Below, one piece after another: positions 26,601 through 39,669 of a DNA stretch of 64,000 nucleotides. How positions within the stretch are numbered: the stretch's first letter is position 1; every line of letters starts with the position of its first letter. The position numbers and the translations under genes are program-made. The notes under the pieces are model-generated. The model was not told where the DNA came from and ran no database searches. It saw nothing but the letters and a program-made list of their open reading frames with translations. Source of the DNA: Aristolochia californica (taxonomy: Eukaryota; Streptophyta; Magnoliopsida; Piperales; Aristolochiaceae); contig JARWKL010000010.1 of the NCBI GenBank assembly GCA_029961685.1, forward strand, positions 15,335,931-15,399,930. The letters run 5' to 3'.

Positions 26601-29468
26601 AACGCTGACCTAACGTTCATAGATGATTGTAAAGTGATTTATCATGCGTAATGGGCTATATTTTTGTATAGAATGACTTATGGATTGGGAGTCAACACAC
26701 AGTTAAAAATCCCCACCACCCCCTTTTCCCGACGATTGCAAAACCTGATATATAAAAATTAAAAAGAGTTTGCAATGCCTAAAAATTACAGGCACTTTTT
26801 TGAATTATCCCTCTCTACATTTGTGCATTGTGCATTTCAATTTTATATGTGTTCTTGTTTTTCTTAAATCAAAACTCGAGTTTTCACTCTCCCTTCATCT
26901 CGTATACAAAAAAAAGACATAAAAGGCTAATCGATAACAATGAAATGAAAATTTTAGAGTTTATTAAAGGAAAAAATTTAAAGCAATAACAAATGTAAGT
27001 AAAGAAAATTTATTCACATAACACAAACTAACACTAAAGTTTTGTTATCCAAGTTTGGGAAATTACACTAGTTCAACCCATATAGCTTGAAATTTTATAA
27101 GAATGAGATTTTTCTACACATGTTTTAAAAAATGGATATGCATGCTTGAAGCATGTTAAAGATGCAAATGCCCTATGGATCCAAACCTTTTAAAGAGAAT
27201 AACATTAAACTTTCAAGTGAACGTGTGGTTGGATATTAACCTAGTCAAACAAGCCATTATTTTGCCCATTTACAAAAAGCTGACCTAACAATCAAAGATG
27301 CTTGTAAAGTGATTTATCATGCGTTCCGGGCTATATTTTTGTAAGGAATGACTTATAGATTGGGAGTCAACACTCAGTTAAAATCCCCCGCCTCCCCCTT
27401 TTCCCGACGATTGCAAAACCTGATATATAAAAAATAAAAAGAGTTTACAATCCCTAAAAATTACAGATACTTTTTGGAATTATCGCTCTCTATATTTGTG
27501 AATTGTACATTTCCATTTTAGATGAGTACTTTTTTTTCTAAAATCAATACTTGAGTTTTCACTTTCCATTCATCTCGTAAACAAAAAAAAAAAAAAAAAA
27601 GATAAAGGCAAATAGATAAAAAATATGAAAATTTTAGAGTTTAGGTGTGGAAAATATTTAAAGCAATAACAAATGTAAGTAAAGAAAATTTATTCACACA
27701 CCACAAATGAACACATAAATTTTGTTGTCCGAGTTTTGGAAATTCCACTAGTTCAACCCTAATAGCATGAAATTTTATAAGGAAGACATTTTTCTTCACA
27801 TGTTTTAAAAAATGGATGTGCATGCTTGAAACATGTTAAAGATGCGAATGACCTATGAATCCAAACCATTAAAAGTTAATAACATCAAATTCTCAAGTGA
27901 ATGTGCGGCTGGGTATTTACCTGAGTCAAACAAGCCATTTTTTGCCCATTTTCAAAAACCTTACCTAACGATCATAGATGATTAAAAAGTGATTTATCAA
28001 GTGTAACGACCTATATTTTTGTAAGGAATGACTTATGGATAGGGAGTCAACACTCAGTTAAAAATCCCTTGCCTCCCCCTTTTCCCAATGATTAGAAAAC
28101 CTAATATATAAAAACTAAAAAGAGTTTACAATCCCTAAAAATTACAGACACTTTTAGGAATTATCACTCTCTATGTTTGAGGATTGTGCATTTGCATTTT
28201 AGATGTGTACTTTATTTTCTTAAATTAAAACTTGATTTTTCACTTTCCTTCATCTCGTAAACAAAAAAAGAGATAAAAGGCAAATAGATCACAACAAAAT
28301 GAAAATTATAGAGTTTATGTATGGAAAAAATTTAAAGCAAAAAAAAAAATGTAAGTAAAGAAAATTTATTCACATACCAGAAATGAACACAAAAGTTTTC
28401 TTATCCAAGTTTGGGAAGTTCCACTAGTTCAACCCTAATAGCTTGGAATATTATAAAAAAGAGATTTTTCGACAAATGTCTTAAAAAATGGATATGCATG
28501 GTCGAAACTTGTTAAAGATGCAAATGACCTATGGATCCAAACCTTTAAAAGAGAATAACATTAAATTCTCAATTGAACGTGCGATGGGATATTTACCCGA
28601 GTCAAACAAGCCAATTTTTGCCTATTTACAAAAAGCTGACCTAACGATCATAGATGATTGTAAAGTGATTTATCATGCGTAACAGGCTATATTTTTTGTA
28701 CGGAATGACTTATGGATTGGGAGTCAACACACAGTTAAAAATCGCCCGCTTCCCCCTTTTTTCAGAAGATTGAAAAACCAAATATATAAATGCTCAAAAG
28801 AGTTTACAATCCTTAAAAATTACAAACAGTTTTTGGAATTATCACTCCCTATATTTTTGCACTGTGCATTTCCATTTTTGATGTGCACTTTTTTTTCTTA
28901 AACCAAAACTTGATTTTTCACTTTATCTTCATCTCGTAAACGAAAAAAGAGATAAAAGGCAAATAGATCACAACAAAATAAAAATTTCATAGTTTATGTA
29001 TGGAATTTTTTTTAAGAAATAACAAATGTAAGTAAATAAAATATATTCACACACCACAAATGAACACAAAAGATTTGTTATCTGAGTTTCAGAAATTCCA
29101 CTAGTTCAACTCAAATAGCTTGGAATTTTACAAGAAAAAGATTTTTCCACATGTTTTAAAAAATGGATATGCATGCTTGAAACATGCTAAAGATGCAAAT
29201 GACCTATGGATCGAAACCTTTTAAAGAGAATAACATTAAATTCTCAAGTGAACGTTCAGTGGGATATTTACTCGAGTCAAACAAGCCATTATTTTGCCCA
29301 TTTACAAAAAGCTGACCTAACGATTATAGATGATTGTAAAGTGACTTATCATGTGTAACGGGCTATATTTTTGTAAGGAATGACTTATGGATTTGGAGTC
29401 AATACACAATTAAAAATCCCCTGCCTCCCCCTTTTCCCGATGAGTGCAAAACCAGAGATATAAAAACA
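23611..29468 (+). repeat. 8.8-kb long-range repeat, copy 2 (nine monomers)
   Basis: This is the partner of 14,805-20,655, with nine monomers in the same order. It ends abruptly where ATATAAAAAC at about 29,459-29,468 is joined to AAAAGTTTTGTTATCC. The copies have since diverged: the poly-C tract has a different length and interruption, and there are scattered single-base changes and short A-run differences. The duplication is therefore older than the 279-bp duplication at 7 kb and the monomer doubling at 38 kb. Confidence 0.92.
25339..25371 (+). repeat. Poly-C tract (27 C, then T, then 5 C)
   Basis: A run of 27 C at 25,339-25,365 is interrupted by one T and followed by five more C and TTTTCTCGATG. 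It sits at the same monomer position, and in the partner monomer, as the 34-C tract at 16,533. The shared flank TTTTCTCGATGATTGC supports one ancestral expansion before the 8.8-kb duplication. Confidence 0.95.
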
Positions 29469-29576
29469 AAAGTTTTGTTATCCAAGTTTGGAAAATTCCA
29501 CTAGTTCAACCCTAATAGCTTGGAATTTTATAAGAAAGGGATTTATTTACACATGTTTTAAAAAATGGATATGCAT
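29165..29576 (+). repeat. Truncated monomer (412 bp) at the end of long-range copy 2
   Basis: The unit is normal to CCAGAGATATAAAAAC and then joins AAAAGTTTTGTTATCCAAG at about 29,468. About 265 bp of one monomer are missing if only this unit was affected, or about 950 bp if the segment equivalent to 20,655-21,610 was lost. The second reading is supported by AAGGGATTT and CCATTTTTTGCCC just downstream, which match 21.68-21.84 kb. Confidence 0.82.
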
Positions 29577-32500
29577 GCTTGAAACATGTTAAAGATGCAA
29601 ATGACCTATGGAGCCAAAACTTTTAAAGAGAATAACATTAAATTCTAAAGTGAAGGTGCGGTGGGATATTTACCCGAGTCAAACTAGCCATTTTTTGCCC
29701 ATTTAAAAAAAGCTGACCTAACGATCATTGATGATTGTAAAGTGATTTATCATGCGTAATGGGCTATATTTTTTTAAGGAATGACTTATGGATTGGGAAT
29801 CAACACTCAGTAAAAATCCCTCGCCTCCCTCTTTTCCCGAAAATTGCAAAATCTGATATATTAAAACTAAAATGAGTTTAAAATCCCTAAAAATTAAAAA
29901 CACGTTTTGGAATTATCACTCTCTAAATTTGTGCATTGTGAATTTCCATTTTAGATGTGTATTTTTTTTCTTAAATCAAAACTTCATTTTTCACTTTCCC
30001 TTCATCTCGTAAATAAAAAAATACAGATAAAAGGCAAGTAGATCACAACAAAATGAAAATTTTATATTTTATGTATGGATAAAATTTAAAGCAATAACAA
30101 ATGTATGTAACGAAAATTTATTCACACACCACAAATGAACACAAATCTTTTGTTATCCAAGTTTGGGAAATTCCTCTAGTTCAACCCTAATAGCTTGGAA
30201 TTTTATAAGAAAGAGATTTTTCTGCACATTTTTTAAAAAATGGATATGCATTCTTGAAACATGTTAAATTTGCAAATGACCTATGGATCCAAACCTTTTA
30301 AAGACAATAACATTAAATTCTTACGTGAACGTGCGGTGGGATATTTACCTGAGTAAAACTAGCCATTATTTTTCCCTTTTACAAAAATCTAACCTAACGT
30401 TCATAGATAATTGTAAAGTGATTTATCATGCGTAAATGGTTATACTTTGAAATGGAATGACTTATGGATTTGGAGTCAACACAAAGTAAAAAATCCCCCG
30501 CCTCTCCCTTTTCCCGACGATTGCAAAACCTGATATAGAAAACTAAAAAGAGTTTAAAATCCCTAAAAATTATAGACACTTTTTGAAATTATCAATCTCT
30601 ACATTTGTGCATTGTGAATTTCCATTTTAGATGTGTACTTTTTTTTTCTTAAATCAAAATTAGATTTTTCACTTTCCCTTCATTTCGTAAACAAAAAATG
30701 AGATAAAAGGCAAATAGGTCACAACAAAATGAAAATTTTAGAGTATGTGAATGGAAAACATTTAAAGCAATAACTACTGTAAGTAAAGAAAATTGATTCA
30801 CACACCACAAATGAACACAAAAGTTTTGTTATCCAAGTTTGGAAAATTCCACAAGTTTAACCCAAATAGCTTGGAATTTTATAAGAAATAGATTTTTCTA
30901 CACATGTTTTATAAAATGGATATGCATGCTTGAAACATGTTAAATATGCAAATGACCTATGGATCCAAACCTTTTAAAGAGAATAACATTAAATTCTCAA
31001 GTGAACGTGTGGTGGGTTATTTACCCGAGTCAAACAAGACATTATTTTTCCCTTGTACAAAAAGCTGACCTAAATATCAAATATGATTGTAAAGTGATTT
31101 ATCATGTGCAATGGGTTATATTTTTTTAGGGAATGACTTATGGATTGCGAGTCAATATTCAGTTAAAAATCCCCCGCCTCCCCCTTTTCCCGTAGAGTGC
31201 AAAACCTGATATATAAAAACTAAAAAGAGTTTACAATCACTAAAAGTTACAGACACTTTTTTGAATTATCACTCTCTACATTTGTGCATTGAGCATTTCC
31301 ATTTTAGAGGTGTACTTTTTTTTCTTAAATCAAAACACTAGTTTTCACTTTCCCTTCATCTCGTCAACAAAAAAAAAAGAGATAAAAGGCAAATATATCA
31401 CAACAAAAGGAAACTTTTAGAGTTTATGTATGGAAATAATTTTAAGCAATAAAAAATATAAGTAAAGAAAATTTATTCATACACCACAAATGAACACGAA
31501 AGTTTTGTTATCCAAGTTTGGGAAATTCCACTAATTCAACCCTAATAGCTTGGGATTTTATAAGAAACAGATTTTTCTACATATGTTTTAAAAAATGGAT
31601 ATGCATGCTTGAAACATGTTAAAGATACAAATGACCTATGAATCCAAACCTTTTAAAGAGAATAACTTTAAATTCTCAAGTGAACGTGCGGTGGGATATT
31701 TACCCGTGTCAAACAAGCCATTATTGTTTCCTTTTACAAAAAGCTGACATAATGATCATAGATTATTGTAAAATTATTTATCATGCGTAATGGGTTTTAT
31801 TTTGTAAGGAATGACTTATGGATTGGGAGTCAGCACTCAGTTAAAAATCCCACGTCTCCCCTTTTTCCCGACGATTGCAAAACCTGATATATAAAAACTA
31901 AAAAGAGTTTACTCTCCCTAAATTTTATAGACACTTTTTGGAATTATCACTCTCTAAATTTGTGAATTATGCATTTCCATTTTAGATGTGTAGTTTTTTT
32001 TCTTAAATCAAAACTTCAGTTTTCATTTTCCCTTCATCTCGTAAACATAAAAAAAAGCGATAAAAGGCATATAGATCACAACAAAATAAAAATTTTAGAG
32101 TTTATGTATGGAAAACATTTAAAGCAATAACAAATGTAAGTATAAAAAATTTATTCACATACCACAAATGAACAGAAAAGTTTTGTTATCCAAGTTTGGG
32201 AAATTCCACTAGTTCAACCTTTATAGCTTGGAATTTTATAAAAAAGAGATTTTTCTGCACATGTTTTAAAAAATGGATATGCATGCTTGAAACATGTTAA
32301 CGATGCAAATGACCTATGGATCCAAACTTTTTAAAGAGAATAATAGTAAATTCTCAAGTGAACGTGCGGTGGGATATTTACCTGAATCAAACTAGCCATT
32401 ATTTTGCTCATGTACAAAAAGTTGCCCTAACAATTACAAGTGATTCAACAGAGATTTATCATCCATAATGGGCTATATTTTTGTAAAGAATGACTTATGG

Positions 32501-35500
32501 ATTGAGAGTCAACACACAGTTATAAATCCCACTCCTCCCCCTTTTCCCAGCAATTGCAAAACCTTATATATAATAACTAAAAAGAGTTTACAATCCTTAA
32601 AAATTACAGATACTTTTTGGAATTATCACTCTCTACATTTGTGCATTGTGCATTGTGCATTTCCCATTTTTATGTCACTTTTTTTCTTAAATTGAAACTT
32701 GAGTTTTCACTTTCTCTTCATCTCTTAAACAAAAAAAGAGAAAAAAGGCAATTAGATCACATCAACATGAAAATTTTAGAGTTTATGTATGGAAATAATT
32801 TAAAGCAATAAAAAATGTAAGTAAAGAAAGTTTATTCACACTCCACAAATGAACTCAAAAGTTTTGTTATCCAAGTTTGGGAACTTCCACTAGTTCAACC
32901 CTAATAGCTTGGAATTCTATAAGAAAGAGATTTTTCTACACATGTTTCAAAAAATGGATATGCATGCTTTAAACATGTTAAAGATGCAAATGACCTATGG
33001 ATCCAACCCTTTTAAAGAGAACAACATTAAACTCTCAAGTGAACGTGCGGCAAGATATTTACTCGAGTCAAACAAGCCTTTATTTTACCCATTTACAAAA
33101 ATCGGACCTAACGATCATAGATGATTTTAAAGTGATTTATCATGCATAACGGACAATATTTATGTAAGAAATGACTTATGGATTGGGAGTCAACACACAG
33201 TTAAAAATCCACCGCTTCCCCCTTTTCCTGACGATTCCAAAATCCGATACATGAAAACTAAAAAGAGTTTACAATCCCTAAAAATTACTGACATTTATTG
33301 GAATTATCACTCCCTACATTTGTGTATTGTGCATTTACATTTTTTACGTGTATTTTTTTTTCTTAAATCCAAACTTGAGATTTCACTTTCCCTTCATCTC
33401 GTAAACAAAAAAAAAGATAAAAGGCAAAAAGATCAAATAAAATGAAAATTTTAGGGTTTGCGTCTGGAAAAAATTTAAAGCAATAAAAAATTTAAGTAAA
33501 TAAAATTTATTCACACACCAAAAATGAATGCAAAAGTTTTGTTATCCAAATTTAAAAAAATCCACTAGTTCAACCCTTATAGCTTGGAATTTTATAAGAA
33601 AGAGATTTTTTACACATGTTTTAAAAAATGGATATGCATGCTTGAAACAAGTTAAAGATACAAATGACCCATGGATCCAACCCTTTTAAAGAGAATAGCA
33701 TTAAATTCTCAAGTGAACGTGCGGTGGGATATTTACCCGAGTCAAACAAGCCATTATTTTGCCCATTTCCAAAAATTGGACCTAACGATCATAGATGATT
33801 GTAAAGTGATTTATCATGGATAAAGGGCTTTAATTTTGTAAGGAATGACTTATGAATTGGGAGTCAACACTCAATCAAAAATCTCCCGCTCCCCCTTTTC
33901 CTGACAATTGCAAAACCTGGTACATAAATACTAAAAAGAGTTTACAATCCCTAAAGATTACAGACACTTTTTTGAATTTTCACTCTCTACATTTGTGGAT
34001 TGTGCATTTCCATTTTAGAAGTGTTTTTTTTCTTATATCAAGACTTGAGGTTTCACTTTTCCTTCATCTCGTAAACCAAAAAAGAGATAAAAGGCAAATT
34101 GATCACAACAAAATGAAAATTTTAGAGTTTATGTATGGAAAAAATTTAAAGCAATAAAAAATGTAAATAAATAAAATTATCCACACACGACAAATGAACA
34201 CAAAAGTTTTATTATCAGAGTTTGGAAAATTCCACTAGTTCAACCCTAATAGCTTGGAATTTTATAAGAAAGAGATTTTTCTACACATGTTTTACAAAAT
34301 AGATATGCATGCTTGAAACATGTTAAAGATGCAAATGACCTATGGATCCAACCCTTTTAAAGAGAATAAAATTAAATTCTCAAGTGAACGTGCGGAAGGA
34401 TACTTACCCGAATCAAACACGCCTTTATTTTGCCCACTTACAAAAATTGGACCTAATGATGATAGATGATTGTAAAGTGCTTTATTATGTGTAACAGCCT
34501 ATATTTTTCTAAGGAATGACTTATGGATTGGGAGTCAACACTCAATTAAAAATCCCCTGCCTCCCCCTTTTCCCGATGATTGCAAAACCTGATACATAAA
34601 AACGAAAAAGAGTTTACAATCCCTGAAAATTACAAACACTTTTTGGAAATATCACTCTCTACATTTGTGCATTGTGCATTTACATTTTAGATGTGTAGTT
34701 TTTTTCTTAAATCAAAACTTGAGATTTCACTTTCCCTTCTTCTCGGAAACAATAAAAAAGAGATAAAAGGCAAATAGAGCACAACAAAATAAAAATTTTA
34801 GAGTTTACGTATAGAAAAAATTTAAAGCAATAAAAAATGTAAGTAAATAAAATTTAGTCACACATCACCACTGAACTCAAAAGTTTGTTATCCAAGTTTG
34901 GAAAATTCTACTAGTTCAACCCAAATAGCTTGGAATTTTATGAGAAAGATATTTTTCTTCACATGTTTTAAAAAATGGATATGCATGGTTGAAACCAGTT
35001 AAAGATGCAAATGACCTATGGATCCAACCCTTTTAAGGAGAATAACTTTAAATTCTCATGTGAACGTGCCGTGGGATATTTACCAGAGTCAAACAAGCCA
35101 TTATTTTTGCCCATCTACAAAAAGCTGACCTAACGATCATAGATGATTATAAAGTGATTTATCATGCGTAACAGGCTATATTTTTGCAAGGTGTGACTTA
35201 TATATTGGGAGTCAACACTTAGATAAAAATCCCCCGCCTTCCCCTTTTCATGACGTTTGTAAAACCTGATATATAAAAACTAAAAAGAGTTGACAATCCC
35301 AAAAAATTACAGACACTTTTTGGAATTATCACTCTCTACATTTGTGCATTGTGCATTTCCATTTTAGATGTGTACTTTTTTTCTTAAATCAAAACTGGAG
35401 TTTCACTTTCCCTTCATCTCGTAAACAAAAAAAAAGTGATAAAAGGCAAATAGATCACAACATAATGAAAATTTTAGAGTTTATGTATGGAAAAAATTAT

Positions 35501-36180
35501 AAGCAATATCAAATGTAAGTAAAGAAAATTCATTCACACACCACAAATGAATTCAAAAGTTTTGGTATCCAAGATTGGGAAATTTCACTAGTTCAACCCT
35601 AATAGCTTGGAATTTTATAAGAAAGAGATTTTTCTACACAAGTTTTAAAAAATAGATTTGCATGCTTGAAACATGTTAAAGATGCAAAGGAGCTATGGAT
35701 CCAAACCTTTTAAAATAAATAACATTAAATTCTCAAGTGAATATGCGGTGGGATATTTACTCGAGTCAAACAAGCCATTATTTTGAACATTTAAAAAAAC
35801 TAACTTAACGATCATAGACTATTGTAAAGCGCTTGATCATGCACAACGGGCTATATTTTTGTAAGGAATGACTTATGGATTGGGAGTCAACACTCAGTTA
35901 AAAATCCCCCGCCTCCCCCTTTTCCCGACGATTGCAAAACCTGATATATAAAAACTTAAAAGAGTTTACAATCCCTAAAAAGTATCGACAATTATAGGAA
36001 TTATAGGAATTATCACTCTCTACATTTTTGCATTGTGCATTTACATTTTAGTTGTGTACTGTTTTTTTCTTCAATAGAAAAATTGAGATTTCCCTTTCCC
36101 TTCATCTCGAAAAAAAGGAGATAAAAGGCAAATTGATCACAACAAAATGAAAATTTTAGAGTTTACGTATGGAAAAATTT
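29577..36180 (+). repeat. Right-subfamily run of about ten monomers
   Basis: Unit starts are 29,577, 30,242, 30,918, 31,597, 32,275, 32,956, 33,630, 34,301, 34,977 and 35,654, spaced 665-682 bp. From about 33.0 kb several units carry the CCAACCCTTTT variant after GGATCC. I found no clear long-range partner for the run. Small slippage scars occur: TGCATTG three times in a row at about 32,641-32,662, and ATAGGAATT twice at about 35,992-36,011. No gene or foreign sequence is seen. Confidence 0.88.
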
Positions 36181-37540
36181 TAAAGCAATAACAAATGTAA
36201 GTAAAGAAAATTTATTCACACACCACAAATGAACACAAAAGTTTTGTTATCCGAGTTTGGGAAATTCCACTAGTTCAACCCTAATAGCTTGGAATTTTAT
36301 AAGAAAGAGATTTTTATACACATGTTTTAAATAATGGAGATGCATGCTTGAAAGTTGTTAAAGATGCAAATGACCTAAGGATCCAAACCTTTTAAAGAGA
36401 ATAACATTAAATTCTCAAGTGAACGTGCCGTGGGATAATTACCTGAGACAAAAAAGCCATTATTTAGCCCATTTACAAAAAGACGACCTAACGATCATAG
36501 ATGATTGTAAAGTGATTTATCATGCGTAACGCGCTATATTTTTGTAAGGAATGACTTATGGATTGGGATTCAACACAAAGTTAAAAATCCCCCACCTCCC
36601 CCTTTTCCCCATGATTGCAAGACCTAATAAATAAAAACTAAAAAGAATTTACAATTCCTAAAAATTACCGATACTTATTGGAATTATCACTCTCTACATT
36701 TGTGCATCGTGCATTTACATTTTAGATGTGTACTTTTTTTTCTTAAATCAAAACTTGAAATTTCAGTTTTCCTTCATCTCTTTAACCAAAAAAGAGATAA
36801 AAGGAAAATAGATCACAACAAAATGAAAATATTAGAGTTTATGTATGTAAAAAATTTAAAGCAATAACAAATGTCAGTAAATAAAATTTATTCACACACC
36901 ACAAATGAACACAAAAGTTTTGTTATCCGAGTTTGGGAAATTCCACTAGTTCAACCCTAATAGCTTCAAATTTTATAAGAAAGAGATTTTTATACACATG
37001 TTTTAAATAATGGAGATGCATGCTTGAAAGTTGTTAAAGATGCAAATGACCGAAGGATCCAAACCTTTTAAAGAGAATAACATTAAATTCTCAAGTGAAC
37101 GTGCGGTAGGCTATTTACCTGAGTCAAACATGCCATTATTTTGCCCATTTACAAAAAGCTAACCTAACAATCATAGATGATTGTAAAGTGATTTATCATG
37201 CGGAACGGGCTATATTTTTTTAATGAATGACTTATGGATTGGGAGTCAACACATGGTTAAAAATCCCTCGCCTGCCCCTTTTCCCGACGAATGCAAAACC
37301 TAAAAAAGTACAAACTAAAAAGAGTTTAAAATTCCTAAAAATTACCGACACTTATTGGAATTATCACTCTCTACATTTGTGCATCGTGCATTTACATTTT
37401 AGATATGTACTTTTTTCTCTTAAATCAAAACTTGAGATTTCACTTTCCCATCATCTCGTAAAAAAAAAAGATAAAAGGCAAATAGAATACAACAAAATGA
37501 AAATTCAAGAGTTTACGAATGGAAAAAATATAAAACAATA
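36181..37540 (+). repeat. Pair of closely related adjacent monomers (period about 676 bp)
   Basis: The monomers with starts at 36,336 and 37,012 share private changes: GTTATCCGAGTTTGGG, GATTTTTATACACATG, TTTTAAATAATGGAGATGC, GCTTGAAAGTTGTTAAAG and an altered AAGGATCC site. They look like a local single-monomer duplication. Both also share TTACCGA and GCATCGTGCATTTAC in their tails with the unit at about 46.05 kb. Confidence 0.88.
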
Positions 37541-38099
37541 AAAAATATAAGTAAAGAAATTTATTCACAGACCACAAATGAACACAAAAGTTTTGTTATC
37601 CAAGTTTGGGAAATTCCACTAGTTCAACCCTAACAACTTGGAATTGTATAAGAAAGAGATTTTTCTAGACATGTTTTAAAAAATGGATATGCATGCTTAA
37701 AACCAGTTAAAGATGCAGATGACCTATGGGTCCAACCCTTTTAAAGAGAATAACATTAAATTCTCAAGTGAACGTGCTGTGGGATATTTACCAGAGTCAA
37801 ACAAACAATTAATTTGCCCATTTACAAAAGCTTTCCTAACGATCATAGATGATTGTAAAGTGATTTGTCAAGCGTAACGGGCTATATTTTCTTAAGGAAT
37901 GATTTATGGATGGGGAGTCAACACTCAGTTAAAAATCCCCCGCCACCCCCTTTGCCCGACGATTCAAAAACTTGATATTTAAAAACTAAAAAGGGTTTAC
38001 AATCCCTATAAATTACAGACACTTTTTGGAATTATCACTCTCTACATTTGTGTATTGTGCATTTCCATTTTAGATGTGCACTTTTTTTTTTAAATCAAA

Positions 38100-39460
38100 A
38101 CTTGAGGTTTCACTTTCCCTTCATCTCGTAAACCAAAAAAGAGATAAAAGGCAATTTGATCACAACAAAATGATTAAAGTTTATGTATGGAAAAAATTTA
38201 AATCAATAACAAATGTAAGTAAATAAAGTTTATTCACACACCACAAATGAACACAAAAGTTTGGTCATCTGAGTATGGGAAAATCCACTAGTTCAACCAT
38301 AATAGCTTGGAATTTTATAAGAAAGAGATTTTTCTACACATGTTTTGAAACATGGATATGCATGCTTGAAACATGTTAAAGATGCAAATTACCTCAGGAT
38401 CCAAACCTTTTAAAGAGAATAATATTAAATTATCAAGAGAACGTGCGAAGTGATATTTACTCGAGTCAAACAAGCCATTATTTTGCCCATAACAAAATGC
38501 TGACCTAACGATCATAGAAGATTGTAAAGTGATTTATCATGCGTAACGGGCTATATTTTTCTAAGGAATGACTTATGGATTGGGAGTCGACACTTAGTTA
38601 AAAATCCCCCGCCTCCCCCTTTTCCTGACGATTGTAAAACCTTATATATAAAAACTAAGAAGAGTTTACAATCCCTAAAAATTACAGACACTTTTTTGAA
38701 TTATCACTCTCTACATTTGTGCATTGTGCATTTCCATTTTAGATGTGTACTATTTTTTCTTAAATAAAAACTTGAGTTTTCACTTTCCCTTCATCTCGTA
38801 AACCAAAAAAGAGATAAAAGGTAATTTGATCACAACAAAATGAAAGTTTTAAAGTTTATGTATGGAAAAAATTTAAATCAATAACAAATGTAAGTAAATA
38901 AAGTTTATTCACACACCAAAAATGAACACAAAAGTTTTGTCATCTGAGTATGGGAAAATCCACCAGTTCAACCATAATAGCATGGAATTTTATAAGAAAG
39001 AGATTTTTTTACACATGTTTTGAAAATGTATATGCATGCTTGAAACATGTTAAAGATGCAAATTACCTCTGGATCCAAACCTTTTAAAGAGAATAATATT
39101 AAATTATCAAGAGAACGTGCGAAGCGATATTTACTCGAGTCAAACAAGCCATTATTTTGCCCATTTACAAAATGCTGACCTAAAGATCATAGAAGATTGT
39201 AAAGTGATTTATCATGCGTAACGGGCTATATTTTTCTAAGGAATGACTTATGGATTGGGAGTCGACACTCAGTTAAAAATCCTCCGCCTCCCCCTTTTCC
39301 TGACGATTGTAAAACCTTATATATAAAAACTAAGAACAGTTTACAATCCCTAAAAAATACAGACACTTTTTGGAATTATCTCTCTCTACATTTGTGTATT
39401 GTGCATTTCCATTTTAGATGTGTACTATTTTTTCTTAAATAAAAACTTGAGTTTTGACTT
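38100..39460 (+). repeat. Recently doubled single monomer (period about 673 bp)
   Basis: Two consecutive monomers, roughly 38,100-38,770 and 38,771-39,445, are among the most similar adjacent full units in the window. Shared private changes include AAATCAATAAC, AAATAAAGTTTATTC, CATCTGAGTATGGGAAAATCC, TCAACCATAATAGC, AATAATATTAAATTATC, GAACGTGCGAAG, ATCATAGAAGATTG, GAGTCGACACT, CCTTATATATAAAAAC and GTACTATTTTTTC. The second long-range copy, at about 47.1 kb, has only one corresponding monomer, so the doubling happened after the long-range duplication. Confidence 0.92.
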
Positions 39461-39669
39461 TCCCTTCATCTCGTAAACAAAAAAAGAGATAAAAGGCAAA
39501 TTGATCACAACAAAATGAAAATTTTAGAGTTTATGTATGGAAAAAATTTAAAGCAATAACAAATGTAAGTAAAGAAAATTTATTCACATTTCAAAAATGA
39601 ACACAAAAGTTTTGTTATCCAAGATTTGGAAATTCCACTAGTTCAACCCTAATAGCTTGGAATTTTATA

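Noticed and set aside
33440..33470. Telomere-like TTAGGGTTT (also near 52,921)
   Set aside because: Single occurrences are point variants of the normal TTAGAGTTTATG and TTGAGTTTTCAC landmarks. There is no tandem telomeric repeat.
33852..34157. Recurrent peptide ending KILEFMYGKNLKQ in several frames
   Set aside because: It is the translation of the conserved ATGAAAATTTTAGAG and TATGGAAAAAATTTAAAG region. It recurs because the DNA repeats, and upstream frames differ from unit to unit. No sign of selection on protein was seen.
37227..37541. 104-codon frame
   Set aside because: Another in-register product of the monomer, with no recognisable domain or independent coding signal.
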